In this document: one piece after another, positions 25,403-33,781 of the stretch | Layout of the letters: each line of letters begins with the position of its first letter | Position numbering within the stretch: position 1 is the first letter of the stretch | Origin: Palsa-504 sp963795795 | GTDB lineage: Bacteria; Actinomycetota; Actinomycetes; Streptosporangiales; Streptosporangiaceae | Assembly: GCA_963795795.1 (NCBI GenBank) | Contig: CAWCJS010000016.1 | Coordinates: 124,001 to 188,000 of the forward strand | Direction of reading: 5' to 3' | Length of the DNA stretch: 64,000 bases | Notes under the pieces: generated by a model | What the model saw: only the letters and a program-made list of their open reading frames with translations | Database searches by the model: none | What the model was told of the DNA's origin: nothing | Program-made: the position numbers and the translations under genes

Positions 25403-25690
25403 TTAGTTGAGGCCGGCGCTAGCGCTGGCCTGCTGGGCGAAATGGCGGGTAAACCAGTCCCGGGCCAGGTCCGCCACCTGCTCCAGCGCGCCAGGCTCCG
25501 CGAACAGGTGGGTGGCCCCGGGAATGACCTCAAGGCGGTTCTCGCACGTCAGCCGCGCCTGTGCCTGTCGGTTGAGGTCGAGGACCGGCCCGTCCGCGCC
25601 ACCCACGATGAGCAGGGTGGGCGCCCGCACCATGGCCAGCCGCCGACCCGCCAAGTGCCTAGCCCGGCGCGGTTCAGCACGCCGGCCACT
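25403..25690 (-). pseudogene. Relic of dienelactone-hydrolase-like domain
   Basis: Two pieces of an alpha/beta hydrolase are joined out of frame: AGVLNRAGLGT, then RAPTLLIVGGADGPVLDLNRQAQ and VIPGATHLFAEPGALEQVADLARDWF. The nucleophile region is gone. In many actinomycetes this hydrolase is fused behind a phosphoribosyltransferase, which is exactly the gene that overlaps it here, so a fusion gene was probably broken by deletion. Confidence 0.55.
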
Positions 25691-26327
25691 GCCATGCCGC
25701 CGCCTTGCCTAGCAGGATGGTGACTTCCTCGTCGGTTACCTGGGAGAAGTCGCCGTACCATTCACCGATCGCGAACAAGCGCGGCGGGGTATGCAGGCAC
25801 ACCACTTCGTCGGCGTCACGGTGCAGCGCCGCGGCTGCCTCCACCGGTCCCACGGGTGCCGCGAGTACCACCCGGTTTGCGCCCCGGGCCCTCGCCACCT
25901 GGCAGGCGGCTCGGGCCGTCGACCCGGTGGCGATCCCGTCGTCGACGATGATCGCCGTGCGTCCCATCAGCGGGACCGGCGGATTGTCACCGCGCAGCTG
26001 CCTCACCCGACGGTCCAGCAGGATGCGCTCGCGGGCCTCTACCTCCGCGATCTGCGTCCCGGTCAGTCCGGTCTGCCGCACCACGTAATCGTCGATGGCC
26101 CGGGCGCCGCCCTCGCCGATCGCACCGAAGCCGTATTCCGGCTGGAACGGAACGCCGAGCTTGCGGACCACGATCACGTCCAGCGGTGCGTGCAATTCCT
26201 CGGCCACCTCGAACGCGACCAGCACGCCGCCGCGCGGGAGGCCGAGCACGGCAACGTCGGCACCGTCCAGGTGCCGCAGCCGCCGCGCCAGGTGCCGTCC
26301 CGCATCCGCGCGGTCAACGAAGAACAT
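25674..26327 (-). CDS. Phosphoribosyltransferase-fold protein
   Basis: 217 residues from the ATG at 26327 behind GGAGGTGG. It has the PRTase core VIVVRKLGVPFQPEYGFGAIGEGG and the PRPP-binding loop TAIIVDDGIATGSTARAAC. The N-terminal FVDRADAGRHLARRL and VLGLPRGGVLVAFEVA are typical of the family found alone or fused to a hydrolase. The true substrate of this family is not established. The C-terminus (GKAAAWQWPAC) ends abruptly where the hydrolase relic begins. Confidence 0.8.
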   Translation of the reverse strand: MFFVDRADAGRHLARRLRHLDGADVAVLGLPRGGVLVAFEVAEELHAPLDVIVVRKLGVPFQPEYGFGAIGEGGARAIDDYVVRQTGLTGTQIAEVEARERILLDRRVRQLRGDNPPVPLMGRTAIIVDDGIATGSTARAACQVARARGANRVVLAAPVGPVEAAAALHRDADEVVCLHTPPRLFAIGEWYGDFSQVTDEEVTILLGKAAAWQWPAC

Positions 26328-26382
26328 CTCGCCACCTCCAACCCCCCACGGCGAATCAGAGCCGACTGCGGACGGCAGCGCT

Positions 26383-26397
26383 AGGGTCAATGGTCAC
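26383..26397. promoter_or_regulatory. Weak DosR-like box
   Basis: The reverse strand reads GTGACCATTGACCCT. It lies 56 bp before the phosphoribosyltransferase start. Confidence 0.35.
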
Positions 26398-26431
26398 AAC
26401 CGGCCAACCGGGACTTCACGCCAGGGAGATC

Positions 26432-26446
26432 GGGACGAACGTCTCT
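26432..26446. promoter_or_regulatory. DosR-like box before broken Bpa copy
   Basis: GGGACGAACGTCTCT is identical to the box at 20783 and lies 35 bp before the copy's ATG, as in the first copy. Confidence 0.5.
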
Positions 26447-26481
26447 AGCCGCAGGACTGGGGGCGGTCGCCGCCTGGTCAT

Positions 26482-26728
26482 ATGGGAACGGCCGAAGTCG
26501 CCGGCAGCCAGCCAGAGGACGCCGAGGTCGCGCCGATGCCGGGGTTCGTCGGGATCGTCGGCGACCCCGGTGGCGCCGAGCGCGGGCGCGCTGCGCATCC
26601 AGAGCGCGGTGCTCGAGAGCTGGGTCAGTAGCCTGGTCTTGCCGATGCTGGGCGCGTTCGTCGCCGCGCCCGATCGCTCGCAGCAGGGCCACGGCGTTCC
26701 GCAACCTCGCTCGATCTCCGAAAGCTGA
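26482..26728 (+). pseudogene. Internally deleted copy of the Bpa-like gene
   Basis: The DNA matches 20832-21270 at both ends (MGTAEVAGSQPEDAEVAP; then the segment for GALRIxSAVLESW). About 190 bp of the middle, coding for the Bpa helices, is missing and the frame is broken. The upstream region including the box is also duplicated. Confidence 0.65.
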
Positions 26729-26778
26729 TAGCGCGTATTCGGTGCCGCTCGCTGGCAGGACAGCGTCGCGGGACGGCG

Positions 26779-27761
26779 CTACGGCGTCCTGGCGGTGCGC
26801 CGGGCGGGAGGACCTCCGGGCCGGCGGCCGGGCGGTGAGCGTCGCGTGGGTCGGCCTGTCCGCGGACCTGAGGCTTGGGGAGGTTCGGGGGTCACCGTGC
26901 GCAGCCCGCTGAAGGCCGACGCGCGGGCTACCGCGACGACCCCGATGATCAGCGCGGCGATCCCGCCCGCCTCCATCGCGAGCAGCCCGGCGGAGATCTG
27001 TACCCGGTCGCCGAACACGACGATTCCCAGTGCCATTCCGGCGACGGGCTCGCCGGCGGCGATGGCGGGCAGCGAGGCACGCAGCGGGGCGGAGCTGAAC
27101 GCGTTCTGCATCAGCCAGATGCCGACCATGCCCGCGCCGGCCAGGGCGTAGGCCGGCCAGCTGGTGAACAGCACCGGGAACGAGTACGAGTGTGCCTGCA
27201 GGATCTCCAGCGTCTGCCTGGTCAGCGCGTCCTGGATGCCGAAGACCAGGCCGGCTCCAGGCCGGTGAGGGTGGCGCGCACGTGCCCGCGCCTATGGTGT
27301 CCGGCCTGCACGGCGGCGAATGCGATGCCCGCGATGATCGCCGCCGCGTACCAGTGCGAGAACGAGCCGAACGACAGGCCGACGGGCTTAGTTGCCCGGG
27401 TCGCCGACAGCAGCGTCACGCCGCCGATCAGGATGAGCGCGCCGGCTACCTCGGTGAGCCTGACAGCCTGCCGGGACATCGGGACGGCCAGCACCAGGGC
27501 CCAGACCAGGTAGGTGGTCAGCAGTGGTTCCACGAGCGTCAGCTCGAGATGGCCGATCGACCAGGCCGTGAGCAGGTAGCCGGCCACCATGCACGCAATG
27601 CCGAGCAGCCACCTCGGCTTACCCAGCAGGTCGGTCAGGATCCGCAGGCTGAGGAAACGCGACTCAGGCTCCTGCCAGGCGGAGTACTGCTGGAGAACGA
27701 AGCCGATGCCGAGCAGCACGGCAGCCACCAACGTGGTCGCATAATCCACATCCAGGTCCAC
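26779..27761 (-). pseudogene. DMT-family transporter with a one-base frameshift
   Basis: Two frames together make a ten-helix DMT-type permease. The first (27761-27222) starts DLDVDYATTLVAAVLLGIGFVLQ and reads YLVWALVLAVPMSRQ. The second (from ~27260 down to 26779) reads LVFGIQDALTRQTLEIL, then TSWPAYALAGAGMVGIWLM. One base is missing near 27257 in a run of C (G on the coding strand). The C-terminus is Arg/Pro-rich. Substrate unknown. Confidence 0.65.
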
Positions 27762-27855
27762 GGTGCTCAGTCTCTGCTAGATATGTGTCCTTCCCTCGGG
27801 ACTCTTCTTACTGCGGGCTCATGCGTAGCCACAGAGGCGAAAGGGTTGACAGAAC

Positions 27856-27870
27856 GGGACCTTCGTACCC
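27856..27870. promoter_or_regulatory. DosR-like box
   Basis: GGGACCTTCGTACCC lies 110 bp before the acyltransferase-like gene. Confidence 0.45.
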
Positions 27871-27979
27871 GTCGGCCGGAGTAACCTGCTGGTCCGCTGC
27901 CAGGCTGCGTGGTCGGCGCAGGGTGGAAAGTCCTGCCACGGTTCACAGCCCGTCGCTCTTGTGGTGTCAGACTTTAGGG

Positions 27980-28771
27980 GTGGCAGTTGAACGTCGGCGC
28001 CGGGTGGAGGTGCGGCCATTTCCCTCCAACCGGCACCTTGTCACCGCGGCCATGCGCGCCGGACGTCGCAAGATGCCTATGTACGGGCTAGTCGATGTGG
28101 ATGTAACCACGGCGAACCGGCTGCTGGCCAGCCACGATCCGCCCGGGTCCCTGACCGCCTTCGTGGTGGCGAGTGTGGCGCGCGCCGCCGCTGCCCACCC
28201 GGAAGTCCATGCCTACCGCAACTGGCGCGGACAACTGGTGACCCACCAGCACGTCGATGTGGGCACGATGGTCGAGATCTCGACCCCGCATGGTCCCTTT
28301 GCCATGCCACACGTGCTGCGCGACGCGGACGTCCGTGGGGTGTCCGAGCTCACCGCTGAGTTGCGCCGGGTCAAGCGCGAGCCATCGGCGAGCAGCAGCG
28401 GCCGGTGGCTGGAACGAGCCGCCCCGGCCGCGACCCGGATCCCGGGCGCGGTACCGGCCATGTATGCCGTGATGGCCAGATCGGTCACGGCCCGGCAGCG
28501 CATCGGCACGGTCGCGGTGACCTCCGTGGGCATGTTCGCTGGCGGCGGCGGTTTCGGCGTCACCTCGCTGACCTTGTTTTCCCTGGAGGTGATTGTCGGC
28601 GGCATGAGCCAGCGCCCGCGCGTCGTCGACGGCCAGGTCGCGATACGGGACGTGCTCGATATCACCGTGGCGATCGACCACAACGTGGTGGACGGGGCGC
28701 CTGCCGCCCGGTTCGCCGCCGAGTTCCGGGAACTGCTCGAAAGCGCCTCCGTGATCTCGCCCCCAGGCTGA
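27980..28771 (+). CDS. 2-oxoacid dehydrogenase E2-like acyltransferase domain protein
   Basis: 263 residues. It matches the catalytic domain of E2 acyltransferases without lipoyl or E1-binding domains: MYGLVDVDVTTANRLL, SLTAFVVASVARAAAAHPEV, and the active-site segment DITVAIDHNVVDGAPAARF (His and Asp-Gly). Stand-alone domains of this kind occur in actinomycetes, including near stress genes; the acyl substrate is not known. The GTG at 27980 is chosen because it is the last plausible start before conserved sequence; the ribosome site is weak. Confidence 0.7.
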   Translation: MAVERRRRVEVRPFPSNRHLVTAAMRAGRRKMPMYGLVDVDVTTANRLLASHDPPGSLTAFVVASVARAAAAHPEVHAYRNWRGQLVTHQHVDVGTMVEISTPHGPFAMPHVLRDADVRGVSELTAELRRVKREPSASSSGRWLERAAPAATRIPGAVPAMYAVMARSVTARQRIGTVAVTSVGMFAGGGGFGVTSLTLFSLEVIVGGMSQRPRVVDGQVAIRDVLDITVAIDHNVVDGAPAARFAAEFRELLESASVISPPG

Positions 28772-28844
28772 CCTGGGCAGCCCCGCTTTGCCTGGCTGAT
28801 GGTTCGGTGCCTTCCCCGCGGGAGATGAAACGCGGCGCGGGTTG

Positions 28845-30362
28845 TCAGCCGAGGAAGGCCTCGAGCAGGGCGACAAAGGCTGCCTGGTCCTGGAACAGGA
28901 AGGCGTGGCCGGCGCCGGGATACGACGCGAGCCTTGCTCCGTGGATCAGGCGGAGCAGGGTATCGCTGTTGGTGAGCGGGTCGAGCCGGTCCGCCGTGCC
29001 GTCGGAGATGAGCGTCGGGACGGCGATGGTGGTGGCCAGCTGGCCGCCCGGGTCGGTCCCGGCCCACCACGCGAGCACGGCGTGCGCCTGGGCGGTCACG
29101 GTGCCAGCCGGGGCCCCGGGGGCGGACGGGTAGCTCGAGATCGCGACGAGGTAGGTGTTCTGTGCGGCGCTCTGGCCGGGCGGGAACAGGTCGGCCATCG
29201 CCTGCTGCGTGTCGCCGCTGGTGAGCGCGTTGATGGCCTGCTGGGACGGCCGCAGCGCCGTTCCGTTGCCCGGGTAGCTGGCGCACAGGGCCAAACGGCG
29301 CACCTGGTCCGGGTGGAGCACGGCCAGTGCTTGGGCGACCATGCTGCCCATCGACCAGCCGAGGACGTCCGGCTGTCGGAGGCCGAGCGTGGCGATGAGC
29401 GCGCTGGTCTGATTGGCCATCGCGTCGATGCTGAGCGGTCCGGGCAGGGCTTGGGTCTGGCCGACGCCGGCGTTGTCGAAGATCACGACGTGGTAGCGCT
29501 GGGCGAGGGCATCGACGAAGCTCCGGTCCCAGCTCTCCATGGTTGCGCTGTAGCCGGTGATCAGGACCAGGGGTGGCCCGCTCCCGACGGCCCGGTATGC
29601 GACCGCGCCCAGCCTGGTATGCGCGATTCGCACCGGGGCGGACGCGATCGAGACCGTGCCCGGGACCTGGGCCGTCGATCCCGTCCTCGCCTTCGCCACC
29701 GCCGCAGTCACGAAGGCCTGCACCGTAGCGACCGCGGGCGCCCCCAGGTCGGCGTAGGTGAGATACCCCGTGTACGCCCCGGTTTCGAACAGGACGAGGT
29801 CAAAGCCGATCTGGATTCCCGCGGTCGTGAAGGCCCATGCGTAGGCCGACGACGTGCCGGCGACCCGCGGGAAGGGCAGCGGCCGGATGGTGGCCGCGGC
29901 CTTCTTGCCCGTGATGGTGATCGTGGCTGTGCGGCAGTGTGCCAGGGCCTGGGCGAGGCTTCGCCATGTTTGCTGCGCTTTCGGGCCTGCGGCCAGGACC
30001 TCGACCACGGTGGGGATCGCAGTTCCCTCGACGAAGGCCGCGGTCGCGTACGTCAGCCCGTTCTGGTTGGCCGCCAGGCCTTCCAGGCACGGTGCGCTGG
30101 TCTGCACGCTTCCCGGGCTGGCGGGCGCTGCCGACCACCCGGCTGGCAGGTCAGCCACCGACAGCAGGCGGGCCTGGAGCGCGGACCCAGTGCTGTATCC
30201 CCCGCACCCAGAGGTCAACGCGGCCGTCGCCGCGAGCACGGCCAGCCCGGTAACCCAGGCGCGGCGCGGCGTGCGTGGCCTGGCGACCAGGCGAGCGGAA
30301 CGAGCCACCGTGCCGCGGAGCACAGGCGCCCTGCCCGGCCGCCAGCATCCGACTTCCGTCAT
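28845..30362 (-). CDS. Lipoprotein with C-terminal alpha/beta hydrolase domain
   Basis: 505 residues from an ATG at 30362 behind GGAGGT. After a basic start there is a lipobox-like signal (VTGLAVLAATAALTSGCGG). Residues ~60-240 form an extracellular sensor-like region (LSVADLPAGWSAAPASPG). Residues ~260-505 are an alpha/beta hydrolase: LVLITGYSATMESWD, nucleophile elbow VLGWSMGSMVAQ, DGTADRLDPLTN (Asp) and YPGAGHAFLFQ (His). All triad residues are present, so it is probably an active surface esterase or hydrolase. Confidence 0.8.
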   Translation of the reverse strand: MTEVGCWRPGRAPVLRGTVARSARLVARPRTPRRAWVTGLAVLAATAALTSGCGGYSTGSALQARLLSVADLPAGWSAAPASPGSVQTSAPCLEGLAANQNGLTYATAAFVEGTAIPTVVEVLAAGPKAQQTWRSLAQALAHCRTATITITGKKAAATIRPLPFPRVAGTSSAYAWAFTTAGIQIGFDLVLFETGAYTGYLTYADLGAPAVATVQAFVTAAVAKARTGSTAQVPGTVSIASAPVRIAHTRLGAVAYRAVGSGPPLVLITGYSATMESWDRSFVDALAQRYHVVIFDNAGVGQTQALPGPLSIDAMANQTSALIATLGLRQPDVLGWSMGSMVAQALAVLHPDQVRRLALCASYPGNGTALRPSQQAINALTSGDTQQAMADLFPPGQSAAQNTYLVAISSYPSAPGAPAGTVTAQAHAVLAWWAGTDPGGQLATTIAVPTLISDGTADRLDPLTNSDTLLRLIHGARLASYPGAGHAFLFQDQAAFVALLEAFLG

Positions 30363-30552
30363 GTCGCACCTCCACAGACACCCGGCCGCCCACCGTCGGC
30401 TACGCACCTCGGAGTGAAGACCCACTCCTGCGCTTACCACGATGGACACTCCCGAGGATGGCCACGTAGGGCCGTACGTGTGGGTACCTCCGCGCGCTGC
30501 AGACTTGATCGGAAACTCTCCGCCATCGCAGCCGCGGCGGCGCGCCGAGGCC

Positions 30553-30567
30553 AGGGTCTAAGGGCCC
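30553..30567. promoter_or_regulatory. Weak DosR-like box
   Basis: AGGGTCTAAGGGCCC lies 190 bp before the lipoprotein hydrolase and just beyond the 3' end of the MFS gene. Confidence 0.35.
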
Positions 30568-30593
30568 TTGATCGGTGGATCAGCGCCCTGGCG

Positions 30594-32192
30594 TTACCTG
30601 GACTTGGCCGCATGGCCCGGTCCGCCAGGGTGGGCCGGTGGACGCAGCGCGACCGCCGCCAGGATTCCCGCGCCGATGACCAGACCCGCCGCGAGATAGA
30701 GAGCGGCGTGCAAGCCGGTCCCGAAGGCGTGGTACGCCGCGTTGATCACCTGCTGGACAACCGCGGCGTTTCCGGGTCCTCCTGCTGAGGAGGTAGTGCC
30801 GCTGGGCGGCACCCCGCCGGTCTCGACCGCGTTTACGACGATGGACTGGAAGTTGGGCGGAATCCCCAGGCGGTTCAGCCTGCTGATGAGATCGGCGTGC
30901 AGTTGCGCGTTGACCAGCGCGCCGAGCACGGCCACGCCAGTCACGGCGCCGATCTCGCGGCTGGTGTTGGCCGCCGACGCGGCCATGCCGGAGCGTTCCG
31001 GCGGTACCGCGCCGAGGACGGACGAGGTGATCGGCACCACCGTCCAGCCGATGCCGGCACCGGTCAGGGCGAGCGCCGCAGCCAGCACGGTGAACGGCGG
31101 ATGCGGGCTGAGCGCGGCATTGGTCAGCAACAGCCCGGCCGCGAAGGCGAGGCAGCCCGCGCTGATCGACCAGCGCGGTCTCGCCGAGCTCAGCCACATA
31201 CCCGCCAGCACCGACGAGGTGATCATCAGCACCGTCATCGGCAGGAACGCGAGCGCGATCCGGAATCCGGAATAGCCGACGACCTCATCGAGGTAAAGCG
31301 CGGTAAAGAAGAAGATCGCGAACGTCGCGAAATAGGAACAGAACGCGACCGAGTTCGCGATGGTAAATCGTGCGACCCGGAGGAACCGCAAGTCCAGCAG
31401 TGGGTGGGCTGCGCGGTACTCCCGCCAGAGAAAGGCGGAGCCCGCTGCCGCGCTGACGCAGAATAGCGCGAGCACCGCGGGAGTGGTGAACCCGGTGCTC
31501 TCACCGGTCATGACCGCGAAGATCAGCGCCGCCAGCGCCGCCGCGCCGAGCATCACGCCGGCGATGTCGACCCGGTGCGCCTCAGGATCTGCGTTCTCCG
31601 GCAGGACAATCGCGGCCGCGACCAGCGCGGCCGCCCCGAATAGCAGGTTGAACCAGAAGATGGCACGCCAGTTCCACAGGCCGACGAGCGCCCCGCCCAG
31701 GACCGGGCCAACCGCGAGCGCGAGCCCCGACACGGCTGCCCACACGCCGATGGCGCGGTTGCGGGCCCGCTCATCGCGGTAAAGATGCCGGAGCATGGAC
31801 AGGGTCCCCGGCTCACTGGCCGCCGCGCCCAGTCCCATGACGGCCCGGCCGGCGATCAGCGTCCCAGCGTCGGGCGCCAGCGCACACAGGACCGAGCCGA
31901 CGCAGAACACCCCGGCGCCCGCGAGCATGACCTTCTTACGGCCGAACTCGTCGCCTACCATCCCGAAGCCCAGCATCGCGCTGGCGAACGTCAGCGCGTA
32001 CGCGCCGACTACCCACTGCAGGGCCAGCACCCCAGCGTGCAGGTCCGCCTGCACGCTGCCGAGCCCGACGCTCACGACCGTGTTATCCAGGAACGTCAGG
32101 AACAGCAGCGTGCAAAGGATGGCCAGAGCGACCGGCTGGCCGGCGCCCCGGGGGACGGCGGCACCGGTGCCGTGCCGCTTGATCATCGTCAT
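30594..32192 (-). CDS. MFS transporter, DHA2-type (14 helices)
   Basis: 532 residues from the ATG at 32192. It shows LTFLDNTVVSVGLGSVQADL in helix 1 (motif D1-like), GDEFGRKKVMLAGAGVFCVGS (motif A) and AVSGLALAVGPVLGGALVG (motif C of drug exporters). About 14 hydrophobic segments and a long loop near residue 480 fit DHA2 efflux pumps. Upstream in-frame sequence to 32597 is not coding-like. Substrate unknown. Confidence 0.85.
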   Translation of the reverse strand: MTMIKRHGTGAAVPRGAGQPVALAILCTLLFLTFLDNTVVSVGLGSVQADLHAGVLALQWVVGAYALTFASAMLGFGMVGDEFGRKKVMLAGAGVFCVGSVLCALAPDAGTLIAGRAVMGLGAAASEPGTLSMLRHLYRDERARNRAIGVWAAVSGLALAVGPVLGGALVGLWNWRAIFWFNLLFGAAALVAAAIVLPENADPEAHRVDIAGVMLGAAALAALIFAVMTGESTGFTTPAVLALFCVSAAAGSAFLWREYRAAHPLLDLRFLRVARFTIANSVAFCSYFATFAIFFFTALYLDEVVGYSGFRIALAFLPMTVLMITSSVLAGMWLSSARPRWSISAGCLAFAAGLLLTNAALSPHPPFTVLAAALALTGAGIGWTVVPITSSVLGAVPPERSGMAASAANTSREIGAVTGVAVLGALVNAQLHADLISRLNRLGIPPNFQSIVVNAVETGGVPPSGTTSSAGGPGNAAVVQQVINAAYHAFGTGLHAALYLAAGLVIGAGILAAVALRPPAHPGGPGHAAKSR

Positions 32193-32376
32193 CCGGCTAT
32201 CCAGCAGCACGCGCGATCCTCGCGCCAGGCTGGCCAGCCCGACAGCGTCTCGTCTTGCGGCATGCCGAAGCCCGGAGTGCCCGTTTCGGTGCCCATATGC
32301 GCAAATCTCGGCCTCATGCGTCAAGCATCGGCGTGCGATGCCTCGGGCCTGTAGAGACGTAGTTCCCGGACCGCCA

Positions 32377-32391
32377 GAGACCTTCGGCCCT
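32377..32391. promoter_or_regulatory. DosR-like box before the V-ATPase operon
   Basis: GAGACCTTCGGCCCT lies about 36 bp before the first gene of the V-ATPase operon. It differs from the box at 53665 at three positions. Confidence 0.5.
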
Positions 32392-32426
32392 ATCCTCCGG
32401 CCCGCCCGGAATGCTTGCCTGAGGGT

Positions 32427-32861
32427 GTGCCCCCGCTGCGAGATTTCCTGACGCGGTTCCGGCCTGCAGGCTCCCCGGGAGCAGCGGCGCGCGCCGGAGT
32501 GCCCGCAGATCGTTCCGGCGAACTGGAGTCCGAGGTAGCTCCGGTGCTGGCCCTCCTGGACGATACCCAGGCAGAACGTGAGCGCCTCATAACACAAGCA
32601 CGCCGCGAGGCCGAGCAGATCGCAGCTGCCGCGCGGTCAGCAGCAGACGCGATCGCCGCCGATGCGGCGCAGCACGCCGAGACGGTTCGCGAACAGGCGG
32701 CGCAGCAGGTGATGACCGCGGCCCGGGAGCAGGCCGCCAGGACGGTGGACGCCGCCGGGCAGCAGGCTGCGCAGATCCGTGAACTCGCCCGCCAGCGCAC
32801 GCCTGCCCTGGTCGGCCGCGTCGTGGGCATGATCAGGCAACTGCAGGTCGACGAAACATGA
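32427..32861 (+). CDS. V/A-type ATPase peripheral-stalk subunit (G/H-like)
   Basis: About 144 residues from a GTG at 32427 (a TTG at 32415 is possible). It is a long charged helix: SEVAPVLALLDDTQAERERLITQ, REAEQIAAAARSAADAIAAD, HAETVREQAAQQVMTAAREQ. This is typical of the stalk subunit that pairs with subunit E. It begins the operon and its stop overlaps the subunit C start. Confidence 0.65.
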   Translation: MPPLRDFLTRFRPAGSPGAAARAGVPADRSGELESEVAPVLALLDDTQAERERLITQARREAEQIAAAARSAADAIAADAAQHAETVREQAAQQVMTAAREQAARTVDAAGQQAAQIRELARQRTPALVGRVVGMIRQLQVDET

Positions 32862-33781
32862 GTGCCGGATGGGTCGCGGGCAGCGTGCGGGCCAGAGCCC
32901 TGGCCCGCCGGCGGCTAGGTGCGGCGGAAACCCGGCGGCTGGCCTCCTGCGGTTCGCTGAGCGACGCACTGCGGATGCTGGCCGCCACCGCGTACGGCGC
33001 CAACCTGCGGCCGGAACAATCCCTCGCCGCGGCTCAGCACGAGGTCGCCAGCAGCGTCTTGTGGGACCTGCGGGTACTGGCAGGCTGGCTGCCGAGCGAG
33101 GGCCTGCGGCTGCTGCGCGTCCTGGGCGCCTGGTTCGAGGTGGCCAACGTCGACGAACTGCTGCAGTCCATCGCCGGGCGCCCGGCTGAGCCCGAGTTCG
33201 AGCTGGGCGCGCTCGCCACGGCCTGGCCGCGGCTCCGCCAGGCGGCCAGCAACAGCGAACTTCGGGCCGCGCTCACCACGTCGGCCTGGCGTGACCCGGG
33301 TGGGGAGAGCACCTACGCGATGCGGATGGGCATCCGCGCGCGATGGGCAACGAGAGCTGCCGCGGTCGGCGATCCGGCCCGGAGCTGGGCCGCAGGCGCG
33401 GTCGCGGTGCTGGTCGCCGCTGAGCGGTTCGCGGCGGGCCGGGCGGTGGATCCCGGAATCATCGGCAATGCTCTCAGCCTGCTCGGACCCGCCGCTCCCC
33501 GCGCAGCCACCCTGGAGGAGATGGCCCGCGGCCTGCCGCCGCGGGCCGGGTGGGTCCTCGCCGGGATTACCGCGCCCGCCGACCTGTGGCGAGCCGAACA
33601 GGCGTTGCTGGCCAGGGTGGAGCAGGACGGCCTGCGGCTGCTGCGGACGTCCGGCCTGGACAGCGGCACGGTCCTGGGCGCGGTCGCGGTGATGGCCTGC
33701 GACGCGTGGCGGGTCCGCGCTGCGCTCGAGATCGCCGCGCGGGGCGGCGAACCAATGGGGGCCTACGATGAGCTGGCTTGA
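32858..33781 (+). CDS. V/A-type ATPase subunit C
   Basis: 307 residues, all helical, with the position (between stalk and subunit I) and composition of subunit C (AC39/NtpC type), the funnel that joins the central shaft to the c-ring. Readable parts are LRMLAATAYGANLRPEQSL, LGAWFEVANVDELLQSIAG and VAVMACDAWRVRAALEIAARG. Similarity is weaker than for A, B and K, so the call leans on operon context. It overlaps its neighbours on both sides. Confidence 0.75.
   Translation: MSAGWVAGSVRARALARRRLGAAETRRLASCGSLSDALRMLAATAYGANLRPEQSLAAAQHEVASSVLWDLRVLAGWLPSEGLRLLRVLGAWFEVANVDELLQSIAGRPAEPEFELGALATAWPRLRQAASNSELRAALTTSAWRDPGGESTYAMRMGIRARWATRAAAVGDPARSWAAGAVAVLVAAERFAAGRAVDPGIIGNALSLLGPAAPRAATLEEMARGLPPRAGWVLAGITAPADLWRAEQALLARVEQDGLRLLRTSGLDSGTVLGAVAVMACDAWRVRAALEIAARGGEPMGAYDELA

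Noticed and set aside
28842..30788. 648-codon plus-strand frame opposite the lipoprotein hydrolase
   Set aside because: Shadow frame. The minus-strand gene has a signal peptide, catalytic triad and ribosome site.
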